A stretch of DNA of 64,000 bases from Trametopsis cervina (GCA_022385755.1 MU278360.1:403692-467691), one strand, 5' to 3'. Numbered from the stretch's first letter, positions 1-11,872 are shown. Translations and numbers: made by a program. The notes: generated from the letters alone by a model not told the origin.

Positions 1-1273
1 CAGCTGCGTGGGGGGATTTGGCGAATACTCCACAGGTGTGCGAGTTTGTTCGCGGGTCACACTGGCCGACCGCGGCTGGCTGCGCGAACGAGGCCCGGAA
101 GGTAATCCATTGAGTCGCGCATTAGGGCGACTGGGAAGAGCCATGCTATCTCTGTGCCGCTAGGTGGAAAAGGTTACGGATGGGAAAAGTGTAATTTGAT
201 CAGGGAAGGATTTGTTAATGAAGTTGAAAGTGTTGCGCAGTCCAGCTGGCGAACAAGAAGTTGAAGCTACACAGTTAGCGCGAAATAATAGAATAAATGG
301 CCAGCGAAGTGAGGTGCCGGGGTATAGACAAAGCTCGGGGGCGAAGAGCGTTGTGGCGGCAGGTGGTGAACGTGGCTGGGCAGGCACCCAGTTTTATCAT
401 CTCGCAGCTTGTAGCAGCGATCGGAGGGTCTTGCCCGCAAGAATAACCGTCGGCGCGTCCACATAGTTACGCCCACACAGGTCATTGAAACTGCCGTTGC
501 CATCACGTCAGTGGCTGCAGGTAGGCTTATCTAACGCGAGAGAAATGCTATCGTTCAACGTTCAGCATGCTCAGGAGGTTTGGCAGTAAGAGACTGACCG
601 AGACACCCACGCTGCATAATTGCTGCCGCACGAGACGATTTACACAGCATATAGGAGGCGTTCGCGTGCAGATGAGCTCTCACGCGCGTTGGCGTTTTGT
701 TGGTTGGACGTCAATCAGTCAAAGGAGTGCCGCTTGGTTGGTGATACATGCATGATGAGCGTCGTACGCATGTTTGAGCTGGACGACGTTCAAGACAATC
801 AAAATGCAGAGATGGGCGTGAACAGACAAGCTTGGTCAAGGTTCGATGGCTTGATGGCGCCAAATGCCGGACCGACGATATTTTCCCAAAAAGGTAAATC
901 CCGCCGTTCTGCGAGAAATGCGCCACTGAGCGATGCGTACTTTCTCTAACATCTTGCAATTCGGTATGCGGCGGTCTAGAATGCCTCGCAGTGCTGAAGA
1001 GGCAACACATGACTTATTCAGCTATCTCTCTCCGAATTCCTTCCCGGCCTTCGAATTCGGAATTGTTGTAGATATAAAAATTGACTGGAGATGACGCCTT
1101 CATTGGTAATCCGCCTCTAGTGCACTCCTCGGCTCGTGAGTCTCGATTTCAGAAGCCTCATTAGACATTCACTTAAGCGGTGCGGTCGTGCGCATTGAAA
1201 GGTCAAGGTTGCTTCTGCTCAGCACACACATACTCTCCGACTCCGACCAGCTGCAAGTTAGTCGCCAGTAACC
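1..1273. other. intergenic stretch, no supported gene
   Basis: I see no reading frame with family similarity, splice-consistent exons or a tRNA-like fold here. The last part must hold the promoter and 5' leader of the sulfide:quinone oxidoreductase gene. Only short, compositionally ordinary open frames are present. Confidence 0.6.
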
Positions 1274-2974
1274 ATGTTCGCCGCTCGAGCATCTGCTGCG
1301 CTGAAGGGCAGGAGCCCATTGGCATCCTCCTCTCGTTGGGCGAGCACGTCTGCACAGAAGGACAAGTACAAGGTGGTTGTGATTGGCGCAGGTACGCAAC
1401 TTTTACTCTGGTTTTCTGTACAGGGGCTAATCTCGGATTGTCTCAGGTTCTGGTGGATTGAATGTGGCGAACCAGATTCGTGATCGTTTCAAGCAGGAAG
1501 GGAAGGCTCTTGCGGAGAACGACATTGCCATCCTGGATGCGGCAGACTACCACTACTACCAGGTGCGTAACTTACTAGTTCATCGTCGGCACGATGCTCA
1601 CTCCTTAATGACAACCTATAGCCAGCATGGACTCTCGTCGGTGCCGGACTCAAGAACAAGACGGACACCCGCCAGCCTATGCGCTCGCTCATCCCGAAAA
1701 ACATAGACCTCATCGAGGAGAACGTTCAGAGCTTCCAGCCTGAGCAGTCGACTGTCACCACCACGTCCGGCCGCAAGGTCGCATACGAAAATCTCGTCGT
1801 CGCACCCGGTCTTCAAATCAACTGGGACAACGTGAGCGGACTGTCGAAGGCCTTGGCGGACCCCTCGTCTGGCGTATCGTCTATCTACTCCTACCAGACT
1901 GCAGACAAGGTGTGGTCCGATATCGAAGCTCTCAGAAATGGCAATGCCATCTTCACGCAACCCGCAGGCATAGTGAAATGCGCCGGAGGTAAGTCTGCCC
2001 CCTGAATTCTTACTTCTGGATACTGACTGGATTTCTCTCGTTAAGCTCCCCAGAAGATCATGTGGATGGCCTGGGACCGATACCAAAAGACGGGCAGAGG
2101 CGACCTGATCAAGACGGATTTCTACAGCGGCATGGGTGCGATGTTCGCCGTCAAGAAGTACGCCGACGCGCTCGAGAAGCTGCGCGTCGAGCGCGGCGTC
2201 GGAGGGTTCTTCCAGCACAACCTGACCGCTGTCGACGTGAACAACCGCAAGGCGACTTTCAAGAAGAGCGACAACACGGAAGTGACCGTGGACTACACCT
2301 TGCTCCATGTTACACCTCCCATGGGCCCGCTCAAGGTCATCAAGGAGTCGGCTATCGCTGACGAGGCTGGGTGGGTTGCGGTCGACCCGTCGACGTTGAG
2401 GTCTACCAAGTTCGACAACGTGTGGTCCCTCGGGGACGCGTCTAGTCTTCCGACTAGCAAGACCGCCGCTGCTATCACAGCTCAGGCCCCGGTGTTGGCT
2501 GAGAACCTGTTCCAAGTCGCTGACAAGGGTGTCATTGGCACTGCTAGCTACGACGGCTACACGAGCTGCCCTGTACGTCCTCCGCTCTCCTTCAATTCAC
2601 TGCTGTGCACAAACTAAGCCCCACTTTCCTTCACAGCTCTTGACCGGATACGGCCAGCTCATGTTGGCCGAGTTCAAGTACGGCGGTATACCAAAAGAGA
2701 CCTTCGCGAACCTGCCCTTTGGCTACGGCGATCAGGCTGTCCCCAACAGGTACGTTGCAGATAAGGCACACTGTAGTGTGATATACTTATGGTGCCTGTG
2801 CACAGGTTCTTCTATTACCTCAAGACGAACGTCTTCCCCGACATGTACTGGCGCCGCATGGTACGCAGTCTGTGTCTAGCGTCCAATGGGTAGTGCTGAT
2901 GCTGTCTATAGGTTAAGGGAACCTGGTTCGGGACCAGCGGTACCATACGGCCCACGTATGCCCCACCGGCTTAA
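1274..2974 (+). CDS. hmt2: sulfide:quinone oxidoreductase, mitochondrial
   Basis: This flavoprotein oxidises hydrogen sulfide and passes the electrons to ubiquinone at the inner mitochondrial membrane. The N terminus (MFAARASAALKGRSPLASSS) is rich in Arg, Ser and Ala, as in a mitochondrial targeting peptide. The dinucleotide-binding motif VVVIGAG is split from SGGLNVANQ by the first intron. Two cysteines typical of the family are visible, one in IVKCAGAPQK across the third intron and one in YTSCPLLTGYG across the fourth, and they are the expected redox pair. The C-terminal exons read FFYYLKTNVFPDMYWRRM, intron, VKGTWFGTSGTIRPTYAPPA, stop. There are six introns, all short GT-AG. The ATG is the first in frame ahead of the targeting peptide. 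The gene appears intact; exon borders were read by eye. Confidence 0.93.
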
Positions 2975-3517
2975 GCACAGTCGTGTCATCTGGAGGGTAT
3001 GTGCCTTGGATCTATGGAAAAGCACAGTACTTCAACTATCTAGCGCGCTCTTGTTTGTTTCCCTCTGCACCGATAGTGTGTAGTAGACAGTATATATTAT
3101 GATTTAGCTTGCCAGACAATGATGTATCGCATGCCAAGATATAACCCGGAGCCTACTTGACTGAGAGACAAATGCCTATCATTCCGCTGAGCATACTCGC
3201 AGTTGAACATTCGAGCAGACAGCGTACCTGAACATTGTCAATGAGATTATGGGCATACCACTGCTTCAGTGGGATAAGAGACAAATAACAAACCCATGTG
3301 TACAGCAGTCTATCTCCTATCTAATACCTGTTCAGTATGGTCTCCCTGTTGCTGGAGACATGCCCGGACAGCTGCCAGATAAGGGGTGATATGCAAGTCA
3401 CTTACATGCCCTCGAAATCGATACTGGCATATGGTTCTGAGCAGGCACTCGTCCGAGTGGTGTCGGAAACGCCGCTGATGCCAGTGTCTGTCAATGCAGA
3501 TCAGGTCACCTGCAAGT
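2975..3517. other. intergenic stretch, no supported gene
   Basis: This is the 3' flank of the sulfide oxidoreductase and the distal upstream region of the small secreted protein gene. No coding signal is seen. Confidence 0.6.
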
Positions 3518-3571
3518 AACATGAAATACAGCTGGGGTGCCTGTGAGCAACATGAAATAAGGCTGGGGTGT
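3518..3571. repeat. two-unit direct repeat in promoter
   Basis: The string aacatgaaata, one to three variable bases, then gctggggtg occurs twice, at 3518-3539 and 3548-3570, about 30 bp apart. It lies just upstream of the TATA-like box of the small secreted protein gene and may be a duplicated regulatory element. Confidence 0.6.
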
Positions 3572-3583
3572 AACCAAAAGTGT

Positions 3584-3589
3584 TATAAG
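3584..3589 (+). promoter_or_regulatory. TATA-like box
   Basis: TATAAG lies 53 bp upstream of the ATG at 3642. The spacing suits a short 5' leader. Confidence 0.45.
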
Positions 3590-3641
3590 CACACCGCAAA
3601 ACAGCCAGCCCTATTGTTCAGAGACCAATCTCTTCACTATC

Positions 3642-3933
3642 ATGCGTTCCGCACTCCTCTTCCTCCTCACCGCTGCACCATTCGCCGCCGCAAGCTTCTG
3701 CTGCCAGCAGGTCCCGAAAGGGTTCTTCTGCCCCGTTCCGCCTCCGACGGAACTGAACCGCCGCCTTACCATCGCAGGACGCGTTGCGTCGTTCGTCGAG
3801 CCAGCTTCGGCGGCGGTCTGTTGCTGCGCTGCGGCGACGCAGGCGCAATGTGACACGTTATGCGTGAGTTGTTCGAGTGTTGTGTATTATGGGGTTGGCG
3901 TGCTGATTGGAGGAATTAGTGATTCTGCAGTGA
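3642..3933 (+). CDS. small secreted cysteine-rich protein (putative)
   Basis: The first 18 residues (MRSALLFLLTAAPFAAAS) form a clear signal peptide: basic start, hydrophobic core, and an Ala-Ala-Ala-Ser cleavage region. The mature part is short and holds CC, CP, CCC and two spaced Cys (QCDTLC). A GTGAGT donor at 3864 and a tctgcag acceptor ending at 3930 would place a TGA directly after the splice, giving a protein of 74 residues. Without splicing the frame runs on to 4055. The cysteine order does not match the eight-Cys hydrophobin pattern. I do not recognise the family; such proteins are common in fungal secretomes, and no function should be assumed. Confidence 0.5.
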
Positions 3934-4630
3934 AGTGGTTCAGACTGTACGTCATATCTGCGATGAGAGTAAGAACAGTGTATGAAGGGCGATATTCAGA
4001 TCACAGCTCACGGCGCGACTTTAGGAACTTCAAATGGTGGAGGAGTGTATGCTGAATTGGTGCCTGGGAAGGAATGTATTATCAGTCAAATAAGGAAGTC
4101 GTTTGCATCGAAACATACTTGGTTATGTGATTATATAGCAGTCAGACAATTAGATGAGTGCGTCGAGTCGTTTATTGTAGACCGGAGCCAGAAGCACTGT
4201 TGTAAGTAATGAAGTCCCTTCTATCCACATCCATACCCTTCTCAGTGTGAATGTTTCCTGTGATTTGTATACAGTCCAGCGCCAACGGAGTCCGTTGAGC
4301 GGATCGAAGGCGGAAATTCCATGCACAACTGGACTGAGGTTTCGCTGCAGACGCTGCAGAAGTCCTCGTAAATCCGACGCACCTCGGAAGACAAACGATG
4401 CACATTCAGATATCCGACAGCGCCATCATCCCGGCAGTGGGTCAAGTTATATCGATTTCAAGCGATCTATAGCCAACGTCCGTAGATTCAGCAATCTCGG
4501 TATGCCAAGTGTGAGAGAAGATTAAAGCATGAGATGTAGTTACGTAGTATGTGAATGGCAACGGTACCCAATCCGTTGAAGTACAATTACACACAGCAAG
4601 GGCGCGCGCAACGCTGACAGTCCGTATGTC
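3934..4630. other. convergent intergenic stretch
   Basis: This lies between the 3' ends of the secreted protein gene (+) and the isomerase gene (-). No supported gene is seen. Confidence 0.5.
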
Positions 4631-5921
4631 TCAGAGCTTGTGCTTGAGTTGCTTTTTCGCTATCATCCCAAACCGTTTCGCGGGTAGACCGCTCGCGATC
4701 GTGTCAGCCTGCGCAAAGCTTTCGCGCAAATTTACAGCGTCGAAGCTGTTCTGTTCGTTTAGGCCAAATTTGATTTGCTGCTTGATACCGAGGAGGGCCG
4801 TGCGGTCGAGCGACTGGGTTTCGGAGAGAATATGTTTGCGGACGGTAGCGTGTAGCTCAGTATCGCTTTGGGCGGGGAAGATTTTGCTTTCGGGGGACGT
4901 TAGACTGGAAACGGATGATGGAAAACGAGTGGGAAACGCGTACTTGATGAAACCACATTCGAGCAGCTCTTGCGCTGTGAGCTTCTTGCCTAATATGAGC
5001 GCTTCGTTCGCTCTCGCGAGGCCCACTGTACCCGATTCGTGAGAACTGAACACGCTAGGTGTACATAACCAGACTCACTCCGCCTAACAAAGGTGACGCT
5101 GGTACCTCCCTCGGAAAGTATACCTGAACCTTCGGGTAAGATATACGGCAGCAACAAGCAGAATGAACTGATGCATACCCAAGAAGGAGAACGGCACATG
5201 GAGGTAGACTTTGGGGACCGCATATATAAAATCGAATAGACCGAGGAAGGCTATTCACAGAATTTAGCTGCGCAGAAGGAAATCCGATGTTTGCCGGTCA
5301 TACCTGCTGCTATGCCTGTAAATTGCATCAGAACACACGAGCGAGAAGAGTAATTATGGAACTGACCAAGTACGGGACCATTGAGTACTGCTACGAGTAG
5401 CTTTCTGTGCGTGTATAGCTGAGAGCTGTTTCAGGCAGTGCGTTTCTGTAGAGGCCTGAGAGACGACGTACTGAATGGGTTAGCGTTGTATTGCCTCTGG
5501 CAACACTTCTCAGGAACACTTCGCGAGGCGTCTCAGGATCCTTCGGGAAGCCTTTATCAACATTCGTTCCTCTAGAGGCGGTAAATATAGCTGATGCGGG
5601 TGGCGCAAGAAGAAAACATACGCGCAGAACATCCTGCCGGTAGCTGCCAAGTAATGAGCGTTCCGCGTTCAGGACGGAGAGAACGGCTACTTACCTTGCC
5701 AAAGAGTAATTACGACATCGTCCCGCTGGTCGATGATTCTGAGCGCTTCTGCAAAATCGTCATAATCTATGCGACACGGTTAGCGAACGCAATACGCTCT
5801 GTGAACAGTGTTGTGCACCTTCAGGGTTCAACGCGTTCAGAGCCTCTGGTCTGTTGAAGGTTATGGTAGCGACGCCCTCCGATATTTCATAGTTCACGCC
5901 TGGTTTGAAGTTTGAAGTCAT
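4631..5921 (-). CDS. enoyl-CoA hydratase/isomerase, peroxisomal (ECI-like)
   Basis: This is a crotonase-fold protein, most like the Delta3-Delta2-enoyl-CoA isomerases that shift double bonds during peroxisomal beta-oxidation of unsaturated fatty acids. It ends in His-Lys-Leu, a peroxisomal PTS1 variant. Starting at the ATG complement of 5919-5921, the pieces read GVATITFNRPEALNALNPE, then DYDDFAEALRIID, TGRMFCA, IFTASRGTNVDKGF, KLLVAVLNGPVLG, IAAAFLGLFDFIYAVPKVYL, HVPFSFLG, LSEGGTSVTFVRR, ARANEALILG and GFINLTSPESKIFP. These match crotonase blocks in order, including the oxyanion-hole region and the EGG(T/S) segment. One exon is only 12 nt (5304-5315). At least eight introns are needed. The gene looks intact. 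ECI rather than hydratase is inferred from overall resemblance and the PTS1 tail. Confidence 0.85.
5304..5315 (-). other. 12-nt microexon of the isomerase gene
   Basis: On the minus strand, gcatagcagcag is flanked by ttacag upstream and gtatga downstream. It is needed to join the VLG and AAFLGLFDF parts in frame, giving VLGIAAAFLGLF. Confidence 0.7.
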
Positions 5922-7606
5922 ATCGACGAGTAGAGTGGCGAGCGAGGTGGCGATGGGAGAGAGAAGGGCGAGAGCGTGTGTCCTTAGTCTGTACGAAGTC
6001 TTTAAGCGATGCTAAACGCGGGCTAGTGATAGCATTCATACCTTTGTGCATCGAGGTCGGCAGGTGTCGGTCGCCGATAGAGCCGCCTCTAGGGACTAGC
6101 AAACAGTGAGGCATTCGCTCCGGTCAGTGCCTTCCATCCGTGATAGTTCGCCATGAGCTTGACGTGAGAACGGGCGCTCTCTCAAATGCGACTGTTCCCG
6201 TGACCGCCGTCAGAGTTCATTGCTCGAGAAAGACGCAGGCCTCTGCCTCGACAGTCTTGCCTTCATCTTCATGCACGAAATGTACGCTTCAACACACGAA
6301 ATGCGACTGCTTCAGATGAGGACGCAATCACGCATGATGTGAAGAGGGATGCCGTGCGCCTCTGGAGTATCTGTTCGCCCGCGTCTGTCGGACGCGTGGT
6401 CGACATGAGTTCGAGGAGATCTATCACGCACGAGCTAGACGGTCTCACCTCGCATGCATGGGGGTCGGTGGCGACTACGGTGAGTGTTGCCTCGTTTGAA
6501 GTACTCATCCCCGTATCCCCCCTTCGCGCCGTGTGACCGGGATCCCACCTTCCTTGCACATCCTTTCCAGGCTGACCAGGAACGCCTTGTATGCGTGCAG
6601 ATATCATCACTCAGCTCAGGGCACACGAGTATTTAAACGGAATCTTCTCGGTTAGATGGCATAAATCAACAGACAGTGGCGGCCGATGTCCTTGAATGCC
6701 AGGCTAATCAAGAGCACGACGCCAGAAGGTGCCAGCTCGTAGGCGTGATTTTGACTTCCGGGTCTCGCCCGCGGCTACGCAGCTCACTTTGGAAGTTCTG
6801 ATGTTCCGCCCAGCGAGTCGGGCGATCTCGTTGAATGCCAAGGGACCCCTCTGTTAGCCCCAAGGCCTCTCAAGCCCGACACTACCGCTGGCGGGAGACA
6901 CGTCTCGCTCTCCTACCTCCTGCCTTTCATTCTAATTCTCGCATGTTCACCTACAATCATTCTCCCCCTTCTAATCCCCAGCACGACAAGTAATCTCACA
7001 TTAGCGAGACCAAGGGATCGCGCATCGGAGGGTGAGTGGCCCAGTGAGCCGAATCTTGCGCGCTAATGTCATGACATGACAACGATTAGATATATATCCG
7101 AAACCACGCCATCTCATCTTATCAGATAAAATTTTCAGAACATCCAGACTCCGTCCACTCCATCCGTCCAGCCAATCCTGCTCTGAGAACCGACCATCTA
7201 CCGCGCTGGCGCACGCGATATTGCTCCAGAAGGTCAGGGAACCCATGTGGTGAAGTTTGAACCGTACCGCTTTCGCTCATCCCACCCTGGATTTCGCCGT
7301 CCTTGGCACCAAAGCGAGCACACAATGACACCTCTACCTCCACCGCAATGCCATCTCCAGCCATGTGAAGGGGGTGAATCAATCCGCCACCTTCTTCTTA
7401 GAATAGCCGCGAATTACAAGCCCGCTCCAGGTTGCTTGATGTCAGTACCTGACGAAGAATCTCGACATTGTCTGGTCGGCATTTTTCGGTCATTTCTTTT
7501 CTCTTGTGGAGGGTACAAATAGTGCGGTGCTTCCGTACGCATATGTAGGCCTGCCTGAAGAACCTGCCCCCTTTTCTCCCCAGCCCTCTCCGCCTACGTT
7601 TCCGTC
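5922..7606. other. intergenic stretch with weak coding remnants
   Basis: This is the shared upstream region of the isomerase (-) and the ferric reductase (+). Apart from the remnant noted at 6217-6275 I see nothing convincing. Pyrimidine-rich sequence near 7560-7600 is the likely leader of the ferric reductase. Confidence 0.5.
6217..6275 (-). pseudogene. possible gene remnant (C-terminal peptide)
   Basis: The minus strand reads HEDEGKTVEAEACVFLEQ followed by a stop, with a protein-like residue mix. An upstream minus-strand frame (6269-6430) ends in SSSEAVAFRVLKRT but is out of frame with it, and no obvious intron joins the two. Hotdog-fold thioesterases sometimes end in a similar way, but that is only a guess. 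It could be a decayed gene or chance. Confidence 0.25.
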
Positions 7607-10186
7607 ATGTCGCACGGCCAGACCACCACCCCGAACACCACCACGCAGGCGGCACCCGCCGCTCATGGAGCTGGAGGTACCACCAACCCCAACCCAAATG
7701 CACTGGTAAGCGTTTCTCTCTATCGTCGAGATTGCCGCCGTCCTCACTGACCGCCTTTCACTAGTACATCAACTCTACATGGTGGATCTTCACGGGCATC
7801 ATCGGCCTAGCTGTGGTCCTCAATCTGTTCTCTATATTCTGGGCATGGAGGAGCAGACACGCGCTCCGGAGACCACCACCATCCCATTCATCAGACAACG
7901 AGAACAGTCGAGCCACCACTTCTGGCCGGGGGAGGGTCTCTATACGGCGACTACCCAACGCCATCCTCACCAGCTGCAGGATCGTAGCATTCAGATGGAG
8001 GGTCCCGTTCCTCAGTGGCACCATCCTCGAATTATTCTTGGCGTTCTCTTATCTCGCGATTCTTTTCGTATATGCTTTGATACAGAGTAAGTTGATTATC
8101 TCGTGTCGGCAGTGCGCACAGGATCACTGATTCACTTCGCTGCCGTATAGGCAAGGATGTCACGCCAAAGGTTATCCAGAAACGTGCCGGCGAACTGGTC
8201 ATCGCTCAGCTTCCTATACTGGTTGCCCTCGCCATGAAAAATAATGTCATCCAATGTACGCCTGCTTGGTCATGTCTGTTATCATGGAGGTACTGATCAT
8301 TCGCTGTTTCTAGTCCTCACTGGTGTCAGCCATGAAAAGGTTTGTCTCCCCGTGGCTCATCGTTCTCATGCTGTCCATCTAACATCGTCACCTTATAGCT
8401 CAATCTTCTGCACCGCGCCCTCTCCCGAGCAGCCCTACTCTTGACATTGATACACTTCTGGGCTCTGTACGTAACATGCCCTCATTTACTTCGCGCGTTA
8501 CTTATTATCATAACTACAGGATCGCGGAAGATGCCAAAATTTTCAGGAACACATGGCGCAAGATCGGCCTATTGGCAGGTCTGGCCCAGACGCTGCTGAC
8601 CTTGCTTTCTATCCGACCTATCCGGAAGCGCTTCTACGAGTTCTTCTTCCTGGGACACGTTATCCTTGTCTTGTACGTATACCATAACCCGCGTAGCGAA
8701 CGTTCCACTCACTCCCTTCTAGCGTCTTCATCGTAGGGGCTTACGTACACGCCACGGGCTCTAACCCTAAGTAAGCCTTATGTGTACGTCCTCTCACGTT
8801 CAGACTTGCTCACCACATGCTATACCCAACAGATACGGCAAGTACATCTGGCCCTCATTCCTCATCTGGGGCGCCGACCGTCTCTGCCGCTACATCCGCT
8901 ACCTCATCCTCAGCAACTTCCACGCGCCCAACGCCTCCCCCGCCACACTGGAGCTCATCACCCCCGACACGCTCCGCATCACCGTCCGCCGCAAGTTCTA
9001 CCTGCAGAACGTCCCGCTCTCGTCGTTCCGCGGCGGATGGACGCCGGGGCAGCATATGTTTGTCGCGTTCCCGACTATCGGACCTATTGAGTCGCACCCG
9101 TTCACTGTTGCGAGTATACCCGAGGCGGGTGAGCGGAAGGGCGAGGAGAATGAGTATGAGCTCGTGTGGATCATACGTGCGCGTAGCGGGTTCACGCGTC
9201 GCTTGAAGGAGCATGTCTTGATGAAGAATAAGAACGCGATTGAGATGGGTGTGGACAATGGTCCATGGTCATGCAAGCTGCCTGTATTCATGGATGGGCC
9301 GTATGGAGCGCCGCAGGATCTCTCGAGGTTCGAGACGTGTGTGTTCATTGCTGGTGAGTCGCTTGGTAGCTGGTAGGTCGTCAGATTGCTTATGTGTTGT
9401 CGCTCGTAGGTGGATCTGGTGTTGCATACACACTACCAAGGATGAGACATATCCTGAAGTAAGTGACTGTTTTGTACTCTATTAGTGTTCACCTGCTTAC
9501 ATCTACTTCCTTGCTATAGCGAAGTGTCGTCTCAGTCTGCATGTGCTCGACGCGTAATATTTATCTGGGCTGTCCGTCATATATGTGCATATTCAAGTTT
9601 TGTTAATCGCTACGTTCACTCGCTAACAGTCCTCCTCGCCATAGCTCACATCAAATGGATCGCAGCCGACCTCGCCAAAGCCGTCGCCTCTGTCCCTCCT
9701 CAAGTGGAGCTCACCATCGCTATCTACATCACCTCCCGAAGCGGCGAAGACACCCCCGAGCTGCGCCGCTCGTCATCCGCAGGCTCTTCGACCAAACAGC
9801 CGGGCACCCCCGACACGATAGAAGCTCCCTCACTCGACGAAAAGCAAAACCCTACGATTTTGCCCGTCGACGATGAGAAGCGCAGCGCGCCGCTCTCCGA
9901 GTTCGACGACATGAAGGGCGTGGACCTGTTCGACGGCCGTCCGAACGTACATGAGATCCTCGAAGACGCGGTGACAACCGCCTCGGGGCCTGTCTCCGTC
10001 GATGGTACGTCTCTTCACCCCACATCACATTCCAAGCTAATTGCGCTTTCGATGTTAGCATCTGGACCGGACCCGCTCGTCGACTCCATCCGCATCGCGC
10101 TCTCTGCGCCGTTTGCTGGCCCACGGAGCGTCCTGCGCGGCGTGGCGCCCGAGGTGCAGCTTAACGTGGAGGAGTTTACGATGTAG
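7607..10186 (+). CDS. ferric reductase (FRE/NOX-type transmembrane)
   Basis: This is a plasma-membrane metalloreductase that moves electrons from NADPH through FAD and two b-type hemes to extracellular Fe(III) or Cu(II). A Thr/Pro/Asn/Ala-rich N terminus, probably outside the cell, is followed by about seven membrane segments. Two His pairs 14 residues apart, one in LHRALSRAALLLTLIHFWAL and one from FFFLGHV to AYVH, are the bis-heme ligands. The FAD-binding motif HPFTVASIPE and the NADPH-binding motif GGSGVAYTLPR follow. The tail ends SVDASGPDPLVDS and EVQLNVEEFTM. Ser stands where many flavoreductases have Cys, before Gly-Pro. About nine short introns interrupt the gene. Between the two halves of the NADPH domain lies a charged, low-complexity insertion at about 9730-9920 (rich in Ser, Asp, Glu and Pro). 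The gene appears intact. Confidence 0.93.
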
Positions 10187-10868
10187 ATCCGGGTTCCCTT
10201 TGATTCGGGTTTCTTTATCAGATAAGAGCGCGGCTAAGGAGATGAGATGAGATGCTGGGATGGCTTGGGATGGACGTAGAGGGGTTTTTTGCACTTTTTG
10301 GTGGCTGTTATGACGTGATTTTTTTTTTCCTTTGATGATTTGGAATGACTGCGACGATGTAATGTACACACACGATTAGACTTGGCACTGTATAGACACG
10401 ATTGCATTGTATGATTGTTCTCGGAAACGCCGCGCATTCGCGCTGAGGAGCGTGTTTCAGCCATGACGGCGCGCTACACCGGATCTCAGTCGCGGCTGCA
10501 ATAGCTCACGTCAAGGTCGAAATCGCAAGCAGTGCGGCGTGCGCTGAGTACAGTGGGGGCGGCGCCAATGAGGTGCTCGCGGTGGACAAAGTTGACCACG
10601 AGCAGTCACTAGCCCATCGGACCTCTCCAGCCCACCAATGCGAAACGGCCCCGCTTCATCTTTGCGCTGACTCGAAGACACGAGAATGGGTGAACGGCGG
10701 CTTCGTGCTCCATCGAGTGGCGGGAGTGGATTTGTACGCGCCATGATGCCGACGTCTCCACGTATAAGTACGCCCGCGAGCACCCCCTGCGGGGTGTAGT
10801 GAAAGCACACCCTCGACGCTCCCCTACAGTAAGCTTTTCTGACGACCCTCTCCTAACGACGAGACGAG
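10187..10868. other. intergenic stretch, promoter of opsin-related copy 1
   Basis: No supported gene is seen. The right part contains the TATA-like box of copy 1. Confidence 0.55.
10763..10768 (+). promoter_or_regulatory. TATA-like box, opsin-related copy 1
   Basis: TATAAG in cgtataagta lies 106 bp upstream of the ATG at 10869. Confidence 0.45.
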
Positions 10869-11872
10869 ATGGCGGGATCAAGCCTCGACCAGAACCCACC
10901 GAACGCCGACCGACACATCACCCCCGGCGGGAGCGACTGGCTGTGGGCCGTCTTTGCGATCATGGCGTTGTCGACGCTCGCTATGGTCGGGTATACGTTC
11001 ATGGTATGTTCATCGTCCTTACCTCGCAGAGTGTTGTGAATGAGGATGGGATGGGGCTGACGAGGAGGATTGTAGAGACCACGCGGGACCCGGTTCTTCC
11101 ATAACCTTGCTACGATTATTTTGACGACTTCGACTATTGCGTACTTTTCTATGGCGTCGGATTTGGGTGCTAGTACGTCGTATTCGTTGTTGTGCAATGT
11201 ATGGTGGTGAGGGGTGGCTGACGTTGGGGTTGCAGCGCCCGTCCGAGCCGAGTTCTCTCGCGGGAACACGTTCGATCGCCAGATCTTCGTGAGCATCCCT
11301 TCACTCTCCAGTCCTCTAACTTGGCATACTCATCTTCCCTTCTCCAGTTCGTCCGCTACATCCAATGGTTCATCAACTTCCCTCTCCTGCTCATAATGCT
11401 CCTCTACACAAGCGGCCTCGCCGTCTCCGACATCCTCACCACGGCCTTCTTCGCCTGGGTAATCGTCATCACCGGGCTCGTCGGCGCCCTCACACCCTCC
11501 ACCTACAAATGGGGCTACTTCACCATGGGCGTCCTCGCGCTGTTCTACATCTGGAGCACGCTGCTGTACCACGGCCCGCGCACGACGTTTAACGCGGGCG
11601 ACGGGATGCGCACGGGCTTCGTGCGCGGCGCGGGGTTCGTCGCGTTCGTTACGATGCTGTATCCTATCGCGTGGGGATGCTCGGAGGGCGGGAACGTGAT
11701 CTCGCCGACGGGCGAGATGATCTGGTATGGGATTCTTGATCTCGTGCTTGGGCCTGTGTTTTTGTTCTATTTCGTGTGGGGCTTAGGAATGTTGAGTATG
11801 GCGCGTTTGGACTGCATTCGGGGAAGTATACGGATGGGCCGTATGGGACTGCTGGGAGGGGGCCTGGGATGA
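10869..11872 (+). CDS. opsin-related protein, copy 1 (C terminus frameshifted)
   Basis: This is a seven-TM protein of the fungal opsin-related group (relatives of yeast HSP30, YRO2 and MRH1). The start reads MAGSSLDQNPPNADRHITPG. Helix C reads RYIQWFINFPLLLIM, with Gln and Met where proton-pumping rhodopsins have Asp. Helix G reads YGILDLVLGPVFLFY, with Gly in place of the retinal Schiff-base Lys, so it should not bind retinal covalently. Introns are at 11004-11075, 11173-11235 and 11289-11347. Unlike copies 2 and 3 it has the middle intron and lacks the later one. Near 11781, tggggcttagg replaces the tggggacttagg of copy 3. The missing base shifts the frame, so the conserved tail (RNVEYGAFGLHSGKYTDG in the other frame) is lost and an unrelated peptide ends at 11872. 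The un-shifted frame would end at 11883. Confidence 0.85.

Noticed and set aside
1616..2515. 299-codon open frame opposite the sulfide:quinone oxidoreductase
   Set aside because: It is the complement of strongly codon-biased coding DNA and has no recognisable content.
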